Shown in pieces: positions 35,659 through 49,700 of a stretch of DNA of 64,000 bases. The position numbers were made by a program, and so were the translations under genes. The DNA is from Trochalopteron elliotii (Eukaryota; Chordata; Aves; Passeriformes; Leiothrichidae): the NCBI GenBank assembly GCA_024734555.1, contig JANPWX010000064.1, forward strand, positions 917,990 through 981,989. The letters are read 5' to 3'. Positions within the stretch are counted from its first letter, which is position 1. Each line of letters begins with the position of its first letter. The notes beneath the pieces were generated by a model, which worked only from the letters and a program-made list of their open reading frames with translations, searched no databases and was not told the origin of the DNA.

Positions 35659-38600
35659 TTCAAATGGAATTTCAGCAATGAAACTTTAAAGATGTGAGGC
35701 ATACATAATAGCTGTATACTTTCAAGGTTAACATTACTAATTAATATTTACAATAAGCATTATGATGTTTTTAGTTTATTTTATAGCATGGAAGTGGAGT
35801 TTCTAAAAATTTCTTGTTCTGTATATGTGGTTGTGATATTTGTCTTATAACTGCTTCTAAAAGACCCAGCCATGCATTGAAAACCTGTTTTCAATGCTGA
35901 GCATACAGAGAATGTTAAGATTGCATTTGGGTTTTATAACTAGATTGTAAATTCTCTGAAGGAGAAACAATGAGTAGGTTCAGGCAGATGTGAGTGGTGC
36001 AACCATCAGTGGGGTGGGTGGCAGTCTGCAAGCAGACATCTGAAGATTGGGACATGTTTAACATATTACAGTAAAGGGAAATGCTTTGCCAATATATGAG
36101 GACAGTGGTTCCCAAGTAAGAAGTGGAGCCTGCTAAAGTACATAAGAGTCCAAGCAGTTGTCTGCTCACTTGTTAGATTTTCAATGAAGTCTGCCTGGAT
36201 TCATTCATAAAGGACTGAAAATCAGAGAAAAATGTGTCAGGAATAAAGTATAAAAGGCACCTAAAATGAAGGTGAAAAAATTAATGTGATAGAACACTGG
36301 AAGTGAAGACAGGGGTTACCTACAAATTTTCATGTCGTGTCTGTAATTTAATGATTTTATGTAGGAAGAATCGACAAAAATCTTTTTCATTTATTTCATA
36401 AATAGAACTTAAATTGATTTGAACTTGACCTGTGTCTTCTGCCAATATGGAGCAGAACACTCTAGCCAGCCTATTCTCTCACCACTCAGCTCTGATTTTC
36501 TCTGCTATTCTAGGTATCTTTTTTTACATTTCACAAAGTTAGCAATAAAAATCAGCATATTAGCTAAATTTTGGACCAGGGAAGGGAAAAAGTGGGAGTA
36601 GAAACTTAAAATTATTGTTCTCATAAACTCATCATCCATAGCATAATGCCATTTAGGGTTTCAGTAATTAATACTGTATATCTTAAGGCAAAAAAGAGAT
36701 AGCTAGTGACCATATTTTTTGTGTTATGTGTTGTTTTATGTGTTTGCTTTGAGGGATAAATTAGTGGCATTCTCAGAACAATAACTTTGATGTTTCCAGA
36801 ACTAGGGCAAATATAATGACAGAAGTGTGGTCTTGCCATATAAAGGAAAGTGTGTTGTCAGCAAGCAGAGGATAATAGCATCCTGTACACCCAGAAGGCC
36901 TGCTGTGATGTTTGCGTCTGCATAAGATCCCCTTCACCCTCAGAAAGGCTATTTTTAAACGGGTGCTGAGTTTGACCTTAGTAAAGAAATACTGCTGGAA
37001 GATTTTTAAATGCATGATCATGCACAGTGTGTTCCTCAGTCCTATAGGACGCTGACAACAGTATTTTTTCCCACAGAAAATTTGTTTTAGTTTGCACTTT
37101 ACATGAGTTCAAAGGCTTACCTATTTAACATTACCAGGAAAAAGCTGATTACAAATTATATATGTTATAATTGATATATGTTACCTGAATCCATGAGACA
37201 GAATTAGAGATTTAAATTCATTGTTCCATGCTGCTTATGATGAGATGGTGTCACATTTCTGATTAAAATAGAAATAGCTTCCATAGACTTGGTTGTTAAC
37301 TAAATTTTTCTCACTGTGAATGGTGATGTTGTAAAACTTGTGAAGAATATTAATTGTTCCAGGTCAATACTACTACTATTTCATAGGAAGAGCATGCACA
37401 CCATTGATAACTGAAGGAGAATGTTGGTATAGTTGACATACATTTATTGTAACATCTTTTAAATACGTTGCAATGCCAGGAAATTTTAAGAACAATCTTT
37501 CATGGGCCTCTTGTAACCTTCTAAGACCCTTATGTTATCAGATGATACCTAGAGACAGGTTTTAAAACTGACTGATGGGAAAGTGCAATGTTGGAGTGAT
37601 TCCTTACTGGGAGAAATTTATGATATGAGTATATGTTAAGTAACATTCAGTTAAACCTGACTTAGCAAAACAAAGGCCTTAAAATGTCTGAACCCAAATT
37701 TACAGAAAAAAATGCATCTTAATATCTAAAACTTTTTTTAGATACTTCTTAGATTTTATAATTGGAACAGGTAAGCATGTTCATATAGAATATTTTCTCC
37801 TCTTTATTTCCCTCTTTGCCTATCCTTTTTGAGAAATTATCTCAGTGATTATCTTTGAGAGACTTTTGAGTAGCTGGCCTTCCAATTTTATTCTTTTGTT
37901 TCAGTTCTCTTTTGTAATCCCGTGCCATTTGTGGTGCTGAAAAGACTACAGAGCTTGTGAATGCATAAAGTGGGTTGGGGTTTATGTAAGTATTTGCAGT
38001 AAGTCTGTAAGTCTGTAAGTCTGCAGCTTTGCAGCTGTTGTCTCCCACTCTTCTAAAGTCTGTACCCATTTTTTCAGCTAATTCTAAGTTACACTTTTCT
38101 CCTTTTTAACACTTAGAAGGGCTTTTTGTGCACGTTCTTTATGTATGTTTTAATCAGCTATTACCTGTGGTTAGTGAACAGGTAAAGCATAACATAACTC
38201 TCTAATACATGTGTGATTGAATTGATACGTTTGAAAATACTTAAAGCTTGCAAAGACTCTTAACAGTTGTGTTTCACATTTGAACGGTGTATATGCGAGA
38301 CAGCTCAGCAAGGTTTTCCAGTTCACAAGATTTGCTAATGCAGCAGCAGTTAACCACCAAGGGAAATTTAGATTTGAAGGGGCTCTTCATGTCCTGATTT
38401 GTAAAAGCCCTCCTGGGCTATTCTAGAAATTTCTGCTAGCAACTACATTTAGCTCTTCTGTGTGGCTTGTTTCAATTCCTGTGTGCAGCTGTATATACAA
38501 TTTACTGCAGCGCATGAGGTATGACATGGCAGCAACAAGTACATTCTCTAGGTGGTACCAGCAGGGCTGGCAAATGTGTGAGCTCCTAGTATACAGAGAA

Positions 38601-40017
38601 CATGAACGGAGCATTTGCTCTTATTAGCACAGAGCATTTCTTCAGGCTAGAAGTAATCAATCTTGGGATATCTAATCTACCAGTTATACTCCTGCTTTAT
38701 GATATATTTATAGTAATATGAGTGATACTGGAATGGGCTGAGTAAAGGTTTTATTATTTTACTGTTTTGTTATTTGTCTCATACTTGCAGCTGATAAAGT
38801 GAACAAATAAAACATATCAATACTGCTTTTATCATGAGCTTCATTTACATGAATTGTACAATATTTAATGTTATCTCATGAAGAACTCTTTCGAACACAA
38901 CAGGGATATGATTGCTCTATTCATATATTCCTGATTGGTCTCCCACCTGTCTCCTAAGAATAAACTGATTTGGAGATTGCTATGGAAATTTAATCCAAGT
39001 ACAAAAGGTGAACTAACATAGATGTGTATGAATAGCTGATATTCAAAATGATCTTTGACTTAAGAAGAAAATAAACCACACTCATAATTTGAGAACTGTA
39101 ATAGCAAAAATATCAACAAATATGAATTGGTGAGATAGGTTTTTTTAAAGTATCTCTGATAGACAAACTGGCAAATAAGAGCCTTGCATAATAATTTAAT
39201 AATTATTATGTGTTTGTAATACTTGTAGAACAATTTCAGATTACATGATTGATTTGGGAAGTATTATTTATGGACACACAGAGGTCAGATTTTGAAACTG
39301 TTGGCATTCAGTAGCAGAATGACTGCAGCATATTGCTCATGCATCCTGCAAAAGTTCTTAAATGTGTATATTCTTTATGAAAATCAGTAATTTTTCCTTT
39401 CCCCCAGTGACTTGTAACAAAAACAATGGTTGGTGCTGCTGAGAGCCCAGAGTCTGAAAGGATTTGGAATCCTTGTTGTAATTCCTTAGAGTGAATGAGG
39501 TTCATAATGTCTGTGAGAAGAGAGATGGTAATTCTCATTTTGCTCTTACAAGTCCAGAATATATTGTCAGCTTTTTCTCCTTAGGATCCAAATCCGATAT
39601 ATATTTTAAAACAGTTCAGAAAATCAGAAGACTTAAAAAAGAGCAAAAGGGAAAATTTTAAATGGATCTGTTTTACACCTTATTAAAAAACTAAATATAT
39701 AATACTGTATTTACATTCTTTCAAGATATTAGTTGAAATATATTAGACCATGTGTTTATGGTCTATATAAATGTTTTAAATGCTAGAGTAACACACAATT
39801 GTATTTGAGAACAAAATCCATGTTCATCAGTTTGCATGGAGATGAAGGTCCAGCAGCTGAAGGCCCTCTCCCTAGAATTGTAATCCTCTAGTTGGATATA
39901 AGGACAATTCAACATTTTAGTCATGTATAAGGTATATACATGTATGGATTTGTTCTATTTAGGACCTGTTTAAAAAAAAGGAAAAAAAAATAAGAAATCT
40001 TTCTGACCTGTGTATTC

Positions 40018-40092
40018 CTGCCCATGGCACAGGGGTTGGACTACATGACTTTTCAAGGTCTCCTTCAACCCAACCCATTGCGTGGGAATAAG
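40018..40092 (+). mobile_element. CR1 LINE 3' terminal scrap
   Basis: The segment 'aggggttggactacatgact' followed by 'tttcaaggtctccttcaacc' and 'caacccattgcgtgggaat' is the last 75 or so bases of a CR1-type 3' end. Nothing of the element upstream is recognisable. Confidence 0.75.
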
Positions 40093-42729
40093 ATCTCTTA
40101 ATGAAATTGTTTTCTTGCTGGTTTTGGGTTATTGTATTCAGGTTCATACTGATAAGCTGAAGGGATTTTTTACCACTTCAACCAATGTAACTGGGATTTA
40201 TATGGATGTTATATGCTAAAGAAACACATTTAGGTTTGTCTCTAGTTAATGGATTTTGGTGTTTAGATTGTATCTATATCTGAGGTCACGCCCAAGCCAT
40301 AGATAATGTGCTACTGAAAAATGAACTACTTTGCATCCCCCATTTCATTTGAGTGTGTACCTCTTGGGATGTCAATCATGCCTCTTTCAACCAGTTGTAA
40401 TAAATACATTCAGAGACATCAGAGAGAAAACAAGGAAGCTGAGAACAGGCCTGTGATGAAGGAAAAATTATATGATTGGCACTTTTTTTTTCTGTTGTTG
40501 ATCCTAGCTGCACTTCAGTGGAGTGTCTCTATTCAGTAGCAATTCTAGAGAGAAGATTGTGACATCTTTATTTTACTTATTTTGTTTGTTTTGCTTTATC
40601 ACTGCAGACTTCCTTAAATAGATTACAACAGACTAGTTCATCTGTTAAAGTTTGGCCAGTGATCAAGCCTGTTTCCTTCCTTCATAGCATCTTATGTCTT
40701 GTTTGTATTTCAGAAGTCTCTAATGAAGGCTTAAGGATGAAGCCTCTAACTTATTATTTTATTCTTATTTATATCTTGTCATGCCTAGGGATGCTGATTT
40801 TAGACAAAAGCATCATTATTCAAGAAACTCTACATAGATTTCTTTGTCGCCTCAAGGAGGGTTTCTGCATTAAACTTACTCCAATTATCTCTATTGTTTT
40901 AATAGTTTGATATCATAAATCAAGCCTACTCACCAGAATTTCTCTCTAGTCAGTGGAAAAAAACGAGCACTTACAGAAATGAGTTTTTATCAATTATCCT
41001 TAGACATTTTATGTTAAATGATGGGCCAAATAAATGACTTGTAATTTAATTAGAATCAAAACATATTTCTATATAAATTTTCCACTTTTGTCCCTAAACT
41101 AGGTGATCAAATAGTAATGAAATTAGAGTATGTTTCACCATACAGTTTTAAAGATTATTTATGTGCAATTTACTACTGCTCAGAAAAAGATATTTTCCAT
41201 GTTACACCTTAAATTTCAGGGTGACATTTCCTACTTTTCACTGTTCCTATTTGGATACTCTTTCTGGGAAACTCTGGTAGCTGACGAATAAGGGTCTTCA
41301 GTTTTACAGTGAAATTTTCATCCTGTTGAGATGAAGCATCTGTTAATGAGCTATACATGCAGATAACTAAATAATATTGGGGAGCTTTCATACATGTTTA
41401 CAATGTTGTTTTCTTTTTTCCCTTTCTTCCTCTCTGTCTGTTAAACCACACAGAAGAAATAAGGTCATAATTTAATGAATGACCCCTTGGATCACAGATG
41501 CTGACAAAATGAAGCCTGAACATTTTAAATTGGTTGGCTGCTGTTATCCTAACAGAGCCCATTAAAGTCACACAAGAGAGCATAACTTATTATGTAGTGA
41601 AACTGTGACTTTTTCATGGTTTCTTTGTAAATGCAACGAAATTTATGGATGGCATTAGTGATACTAAGTTGACAGAATTAAAACCACTGTTTATGGACAC
41701 AGTTCAGTAACTTGATTTAATTAGATTCTCACTGCATTGATCTAAGAGGATTTTCAGGCAGTATTTTATGATGAGGGTTTGAAAGAGAATGCTGAAGGTC
41801 TCACAAAAGTGAAGAATTAAAAGCAATATTTTCATTTAAATGGACACATATTTAGCTAATTACTTAAATAGACTTTTGCACTTTTAAACAGTGGACAGTG
41901 TTTTGTACAGGGGCTTCAGCCACTGTCCAGCCTTAAAATTCATCTTAAGCTAATGGTTTACTGCATTAACACTGAGTGTGTATGACAGAGCAATTCAGCT
42001 CTAACTCACATTAACACATTATAAATAGGGCAACAAAATCTAAGCTCCATTGGTATTACTGACTACATTGGGAACTCCTGACCCTTAGTTCCCTTATTTA
42101 TACCTAAATTTAGCATGGGGTATGGAACAGTATCAGAAGTAAGTGAGGCTATAAGGATAATCAGTTATCTTTTCTGTCGGAACAGATAATGCCTTTTAAT
42201 TTCTTCTTCTTTCCTGATTTGTTCCTGTGTCTCTCAGGTTACCTGTCCCCATTAATAATCAACCTGGTTGTAAAGCTACTAAGCATTGTATTATTACTAT
42301 TGCCTACTTTTTAAACTTTACTGAAAATAACAGGCAATAATAATCCCTGGGATTTTTAAGATGAATCTTTTTGGACATTTAAATATGGTAAGATTTTGTA
42401 AAATGCATTATGGTCCTGTGAAGTGAGTGTAAGGATTTATAAATTGAATGCAAATCGATGTAAGAAAGTTTAAAAAAAATTCATAAAATTACTGATATAA
42501 ATTTATGGAGTTGTCTGTGTTACAGGAGGGTTTGTGCTCTGTTAAATATGGTAAATGGTTTTAAGGACATCATGTTGTATGCATCTTAAAAATTCCTGAC
42601 AGAGATTTTACTTGAGAAAGCAACATTACCAAGAACTAACATTCATTGTATAGCAAAAAGGCTGTTTTGTTTTATTTCACACTAGAATGAGATTATAAAA
42701 TTAAAGTCAAAATTAATAACTGACTCTGT

Positions 42730-43250
42730 GCTGGAGTCTTTTAGCTGGCTCAGCCACCATGGCACAGGGGCGAGAGTGGGATTTCTCTCCTGAGCGGGCG
42801 ATGGGAGATGTGGCTTGGAGCGCTTTGCTCTATGGCATGGGGATCTTTAGATTGGCGCAGGTTGGGGACAAGGAATGAGAGGGAGGTCCTCTGTTTGTGA
42901 TCCTGAAGGGTTTCTTCTTCTGAACAGTCAGTGACAGAAAAGACTCAGAATACAGTCTGCTGCATCTTATAAACGGTGGAGGTCCCAGAGGTGTGTACTG
43001 AATTCTAACCAATAGGGAGAGGATGTGGGAGAAGAACAAGGAGGAGTTTCATACTTCAGGAACCAATGCGAAAACAGTGGGAGGAGAACAGGTCACTTGG
43101 GCCTATGGAGTATCAAGGATGAGGGGAATTCCCGCAATGGATTTAGGCAAGGGTTGACCCAAGGGAAGGACTTAGAACATTCAGGAAGAAGGGCTTGGGT
43201 TAGGTGCTACTGACAGCTCAGGGGGTGGAAACAACTTTCGGGACAAAACC
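42730..43250 (-). mobile_element. LTR-like block in minus orientation
   Basis: A GC-richer block with abrupt edges in AT-rich intron. Read on the minus strand it has two CCAAT-type elements (attggttcc and tattggttag, complements near 43063 and 43010) and a TATA-like 'tttataag' (complement of about 42968-42975). This is promoter architecture as in the U3 of an LTR. No AATAAA in the expected place and no target duplication was found, so an unrelated promoter-like segment is possible. Confidence 0.4.
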
Positions 43251-43599
43251 ATTAATTCAGGGAAACAGGAGGCTACAGAACAGTCCATTAACAATGACAC
43301 TTAAAAAAACTACCACAAATAACATTTTTAAAACAAAATAAATTAGTTTCTTCTTCAGCATAGAAGGTTTAAAAAGAGCAGCACTTTCAACTAGGAGCAA
43401 ATACAAGAAAGTTAGCCTAGCACCAACTTTTTGCAAGACAGAGTAAATCTTGATATGAATTTTCTTGTTGGGGGCTTTGTTGGAAGGGTAACTGGGAGAT
43501 CTTTTAAACCACAAATTTATAAATGAAGGTTTTGGCATAGCAATTGCCAAAGTTATAAAGACAGTTGAAAATTGGGATGTGGCAGAAGTGCCAGACTAC

Positions 43600-43741
43600 T
43601 GAGATTGACTCAGCTGGATAAAGTATGATGCTGATAACACCAAGGTTGTGGGTTTGATCCCTGTATGGGCTGTTCACTTAAGGGTCAGACTTGATGATCC
43701 TTGTGGGTCCCTTCAAACTCAGAATATCCTGTGATTCTAGA
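43600..43741 (+). mobile_element. tRNA-Ile-derived SINE with CR1 tail (TguSINE1-like)
   Basis: The head (about 43600-43671) follows isoleucine tRNA: an A-box region 'gactcagctggataaag', an anticodon-arm-like 'tgctgataacaccaagg' and a B box GGTTTGATCC at 43651-43660, followed by 'ctgtatgggct'. The tail (43672-43741) is a CR1 3' end: 'acttgatgatccttgtgggt', 'cccttcaaactcagaatatc', 'tgtgattct'. This tRNA-Ile/CR1 chimera is the structure reported for passerine SINEs that use the CR1 machinery. It is mutated in both boxes and cannot be a functional tRNA. Confidence 0.85.
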
Positions 43742-43750
43742 AATATAAGG

Positions 43751-46700
43751 CTACTTACTGTAACTTTCTGACAAAGAAAATATTTACTTCAGCATCTCTT
43801 TTCAAAAGTGGCAAAACCAAGGTGTGAATTGTCAATTTGTTTCCCTACCTGTGTGCCCTTCCCTATGTAGTTCCTCAGCATTGAGAGGCATTGGATATGT
43901 TTCTTTCCATTAAATAGTACCTGAATCTGTACAGCATCTTTTTAAACAAATTCAGGGACAGTTGATCCCTAAACTGCTAAATGTTACTTCCTCTACAACT
44001 TCCTGTGGCAACAAACTGCAAAAATTATCATATATTTTTTGTTCTTCATTTGTTCTTCATCCAGGGAATGTCACAAATCCATGCACCTGATCACTAATTT
44101 CAAATTTTGATTTTAAATTTAGCTGAAAATTGTACCAGTATTGCAACTGTCAGTGGCTCTTTCTGTAAAATTCAGGATGGGTTGCATGAGAGTCTGAACA
44201 CAGCTTCAGAGCATTGTTTAGAATTGAAAAATCTCTTCAGATTGACTTTTCTCAAAAATAAGAAGTTGTCATTTATGTGAACACTGTGTATTTCTTGCTT
44301 GTATTTCACATTCCTTTGCATCAATATTGTAAAAAAGTGAGAAATACTCAAAGATGATCTCAATTTCAGTACCTTATGTATTGTCGGAACGTATCCATAG
44401 ACCAGATGTTGAGTCCTGACATTAACATTGTGTCCTCCATTATTAATAATATTAGCTCCAAGCTAGCATTAAATTTGTATCTTAGTGATATCAAGATGCA
44501 TATGAAGAAGTATTTCTGGAAACGGAAAATGAATGCCATGACAATTTTTCTTTATATCCATGATTATTTAGTGATGGCACTCTTAGAATGACATACGTTT
44601 ATTTAACTTTTAGTTACTTTACTTCTGCTGTGTTTTTCATATTGCTAACTTGTATCTGTGAAATTCACTTGGATTGTGAGATTGATGCAATATAAGAAAT
44701 GCAATATAAGAAAGTCACATAATTTCAAAATTAAACTTCACTGCTATAATATAGTGAGAAATATGCCTGTAGACACATGTGTTGGCTAGATGGAGGGTTT
44801 TTTCATGAAATTTCAAGTTCTGCTATGAAACATCAAAGTTTACAATGAAATCTTCACAAAATATTTTTTCCCAAATGAACGACAAAAACTATAAAGAACT
44901 CTACACCTGCGCTCTTTTTTTTTTTTTTTTTGTATTTCTCATCGATTCAGAATCTAATACTTTTATTTGTTGTTTAAAAAATGCTGCTGTTATGCATTTC
45001 TGATGTCTGTTAAATTTAGTGGAAGCAGTTATGATTCTGGGAGAATACCAAGAAGAAAATTGGTATTGAAGAAAATGGTAGTTTTTAAAGTTAAGTAAAT
45101 CTGGTTTTGTATTTCTTATTGCACAGTGGATTTCTTTATTACAGATACTGGTTTAACTTTAGAAATTCTCAGCCTCTCAAATATTTTCTTTTTACTGAAA
45201 AAAGTGTCATGGCAACATTTAAGGCTGCTGAACAAGAGGAACAAAGATTTTGTTTTGCTAAATATACCCAACTGGCCAGCACTGATGTACTCACTTCATT
45301 GCTTTCTAGTTGTAAAAATAACCAAGCAAAGCTTCCTTCTTTGAAAAGATTATTCTAGGGAACATTTGCGTTGCAAAGAATAAAATATATTTGGTGTTAC
45401 TACATTTGACAGAAGACATGCACAATACTTATCCTGTATTTACTATGAAGTAATGTTCTTTCTTTATTACTAGAATTCAGAGATTATTTTCTTACAATGA
45501 TATAAAAACCCTTTCCTTAAGGAATTTCATGGTACATTTTATAAATACTTTCTTTTTATAATGTTCTTCATAGTAAAATAAATAATAGAATCTCTAAGGC
45601 ATAATAGAAGGTGTATGGGAAGAACTGCTACTGCAATGAAAACCAGTGAAGTTTGAGGGGATTATACAGTAAAACAAGGCTAATACACAAAAACACAGCT
45701 ATAATATTGCTGAATGTTTTTACTCCCATGCATTTTACAGAATGTTGATGTAGACAATAAAAGGGCACATTCATCAAAAGTACTGAATTTAATTTAAACA
45801 CAACCCCCCCCCCCCCCCCCCCCCCCCCCAGCTCAGTCTAAGCATACTCAGATTAAGTACTCAGATTTCACATGATGGTGAAGGAAAGAACCCTTAGGAC
45901 ATTTGAAATTTATGAGGAGTCTTGAGATTTCATTCATTATGTTGACAATATGCACAGCTTCTTTTCAAAATGGATTGGACCAAAAAAGGTGAACAGACGT
46001 GGTTGAAAGACTTCTTCCCGTAGTGTGTGCTGAATTATGTGAGTTACTTCTGCTTATACGTTACCCCGGAGGACTGCTTAATGTGCTTGGTTATATAGAG
46101 CTGCAAATTTTTAGCTGTGGGCTGGTATCCATATTGAGCCATAAATTTACAGTTGATCTATTGCTTTCTGGGCAGACCAGTCATACTCAGATGGAATTAA
46201 AGGCAGTAATTGATTTCCTGCTAAATAAGACTCATATCAGTTTAAAACAAAAAAAATTAAACTAGAGTCTCTATATGAAGCAAATATATGTTCTAAATAT
46301 TGCTTGTAGATATGAAAACATTTCTATAATTATAAATTTGCATATAGATCTGTAAAGATACCTTCTAAATGGAAAGGAGTATCTCTAATTTTTTTTACCA
46401 TTTGAATTTTCGTTGACAAAAACGTTTCTGCTTACAAATCTTTGGCTGCTGTGGCTACATCTTTATTCTGACAATACACCATACTAACAGAATGTAATTT
46501 TAGCTTGTTTTAGCTTGTATTAAGTACCAAGGTGAATATTGCATGAGTTAGGGGTCTCTTCTGCTCATAGGCACCATAACAAAAACTGTTTTATAGGAAA
46601 AAAAAAAAGAAAATTAAAGAGTGATCGCTTATTAGCTGTGTATCAGCACGTGTCTGTGAAATTTAGAATGAGGCTGATTCACTGATCTGCAGAGCTAAAT

Positions 46701-49700
46701 CTTTTATTAACTGAAGCTGTCTTTTTCTGATCAGCAATTAAGCTGCCAAGTAAGTCTGCTTAATTTCACTTCCATCCTGTGAAAATCAGCTGCTGTTTTC
46801 ACGATACTGATATAACAAGTAAAGGAGGAAAGAAATTACCTCTGTGACAGAATAAGGAAAACTTAGGTGTGTTATTTCAACTTAATTAATATTTGGAATT
46901 GCATCCTGCTTTAGAATTTAAAAAGCCCTTTCCCCCCCTCTCTCCCCATGTACTCTTTTTCTCTCTTTTTTTCTCTCTTCTTTCTCTGCCTTGTTTTTGC
47001 AGTGAAGAATGTGTTGTGTAAAGTTGAATGAACTTATTTCTCATCAGAGAGATGTTTATCCTGGAGGATTTCTGCCCACATGTTCCCTTTACTATAGACT
47101 TTTTCAGTTGACATGAAGTAATCTGTATCCTTCCTGAGGATAAAGGAAAAGTTTTTCTTTAAATATTATTTCCCAGTTGGAGTTTGATTTTGTGTTGAAG
47201 CTGCGTTGCTGTCTATAAGAAAAACCTTATGCATCTAGCTTTTATTTTCCAGGTGAGGTCTTTATTTAATTAGTTTGTTGTACACACATATGGCTGAAAT
47301 TAAAGAAACAAAAGAAGCAAAAGAAACAGTGACCTTATTATAGTGTTTTGGCTACTTGGTTAAAGATAAATGCCCATTGTTTTTCTAGCAAATGCCAGAA
47401 AGCATGTTCCATAATTTGGGCTTTCTGAGAAAGAATTTCCTTCATTATAGCTTTTAAAATTATTTCAGTTCTTCCCTTTTTCCTAGACAGTGTTTTGTTT
47501 CTGTGGGCAGATAAATAGTTTTTTCTCTGGCACTTGAAGTTCAGGAGGAAGAACCTTCCTCTTGTCTCTACTGGCTCCTTTTCTAAAGCCTTGGTCCTTG
47601 TACCCTGACTGCTCCTGGTGCTAACCTGAGAGCCTGACGTGCAAGCAGGGGCTGTGTGTGTGCAGCTGTTGTGGCTCACTGCTCAGGCCTTGCTCAGCTC
47701 AGTATTTCCCAGAGCAAGAGTGCACCTGGGACAGCCTGGCCGAGCTTCAGTGGGATGGACAGGGGAAGAAGAGGTTGCAGTTTCTACCCGTACTTGCATT
47801 CCATAGATTGATTAAAATACTTACAACATTACTCTTCTGGAGAGAGAAGACAGAATTTTTCTGAAGCTCTTCTCACAGCATTCAGCTTATCCTGATACAA
47901 TTCATTCCAATTTACCCTTCTTTTCCTGAGCTGGAAGTAGTGGAGGGTATAATATTATTTTTGAGAAAACATATTTTAGAAATAAAGGGTTGAATAAAGG
48001 TATCACTAGACTCTTGATATTTCAATATAATTTTCTACTTCTATATTTTTCTGTACTTTTATTGAATAACATTTAAAATTTCAAAATTCTAAAAGACTGT
48101 ATTACTACTGTTGATCATGACAGTTATAAAATAAAAGAAAAATCTTGTCTAGTTCTGGTTTTGCCACCTTAGTTTAGAGTCATCTAAGACTTAAAATAAC
48201 TTGTTTATTCTAAGCTCTCAATTTTAGTTGTCTTCTATATCAAGCTTTGAGTCTAAGATTTTTTTAAAGCATTTTCCAGAAATGACATTTATCTGAGATT
48301 GTCTAAATTCAACTCTGAATTCACAAAGCTTTCTTGTTTTGAAGAAGAACTTTCCAGGTTGGATCTTATAAGTGTGACCTCTAAACAGGCTTGCAGTGCT
48401 TATGTCTGCCACTTTCCAATGCACTATACATCCATCTGCTTGCTAGATGTGACTTTTTTCATTTTACCCTGAGTTGGCAGGTCTTGGCAGCACTGGCTGC
48501 AGTTGTATGTTGTTTAGCAAATACTGTGCATGGCCCTAATCCCATGTGCTCCTCTTGTACTATTTCTAGCAGTATTTCTTTTGTGAGGGTTTTCCAAAGC
48601 TTTTACTTTGTATTCTTTAATTTTTTTATTTTATTCTGTCCCCAAAGTAAGTATATCTGGCTGTTTGTTTGTTTGCTTGTTTTTCCCCCCTCCTTCCTTT
48701 TCTTTTGGGCATTTTATTTTTGTCCTGAGAGATTTCTGCAGCCTTCTGTATCACATACTACTCTTTTCCAAGTGTGAAGTCATGTCTTTTGTTAGTTACT
48801 TGTTTCTTGCCCTACACCCTGCAGCTTTGGATAACTGAACTGAGCTAGTATCTACCTGCTATACTGAAATCTGCCAACTGCCTTAATTATAGATCTGACT
48901 CATTAGTTTAAAATTAATAAAAGATTCTTTAAGGAATTCGTTTACTTTTTTTGAGTTTCATTTGCAATCTTTCAGAAGTGTCTCCTTTTTTTTTCCAACA
49001 TTATTGCAATTTCAGTTCAGAACTTGCACTTTCAGTCTTGCTCTCTAAATTGGTTTTCATCAGTAGGTGCAAGTTCAGCAAAAATAAAAATGTAGTTATT
49101 AGTGAAATTTATTTTTTGCTTAATGTGAATTCCAGCTTTTCTCCTACAGATGTCAGATTCTTACTTGATTTTCTTCTTACCATCCATCAGTGTAAGACTA
49201 GTTTCAGCTTGTTAGTGGCCTTTAGTTTCTGCATTGCTGTTATTCCCTCTCTCTCAGTCTTAGGTGTCTGTCTTTCTAATTTCTCTGATAATAATAAAGT
49301 AGTTTAGTTCCTAAATGTGAATTTATAGACTTACAACTTTGGAGTCCAAACACAGGCCTAAAGTGGAGCCAATGTTAGATCAGGTTGTGAAGGCTCTTAA
49401 ACAGGCATTTTGAGTATCTCCAGTGGTGAAGTCCTGTGTGAGTTCCAGTTTTGTATTACATAGCACTGAGGAGAACAAAAAAGTATTAAAAGAGCAAGTG
49501 TTATTGAAGTTCAGGCCCTATATTTCAGAGTCTGCTGTGTAGGGAGATCCTAATTTTCTTGCCCATTTGCACAAGAAATTTTAGTACTTATTTCTGAAGA
49601 TGCTTACACTGATGTCGCTACAGAGAACATGACAGTAACTCTGCTAGAACTGTGATGGTGACTGATAGAGTGCAACTCTCCATGAGTGAAAAAAATTCTA

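Noticed and set aside
43600..43671. A functional tRNA-Ile gene
   Set aside because: Box positions are mutated, the acceptor stem is degraded and a CR1 tail follows; it is a SINE head.
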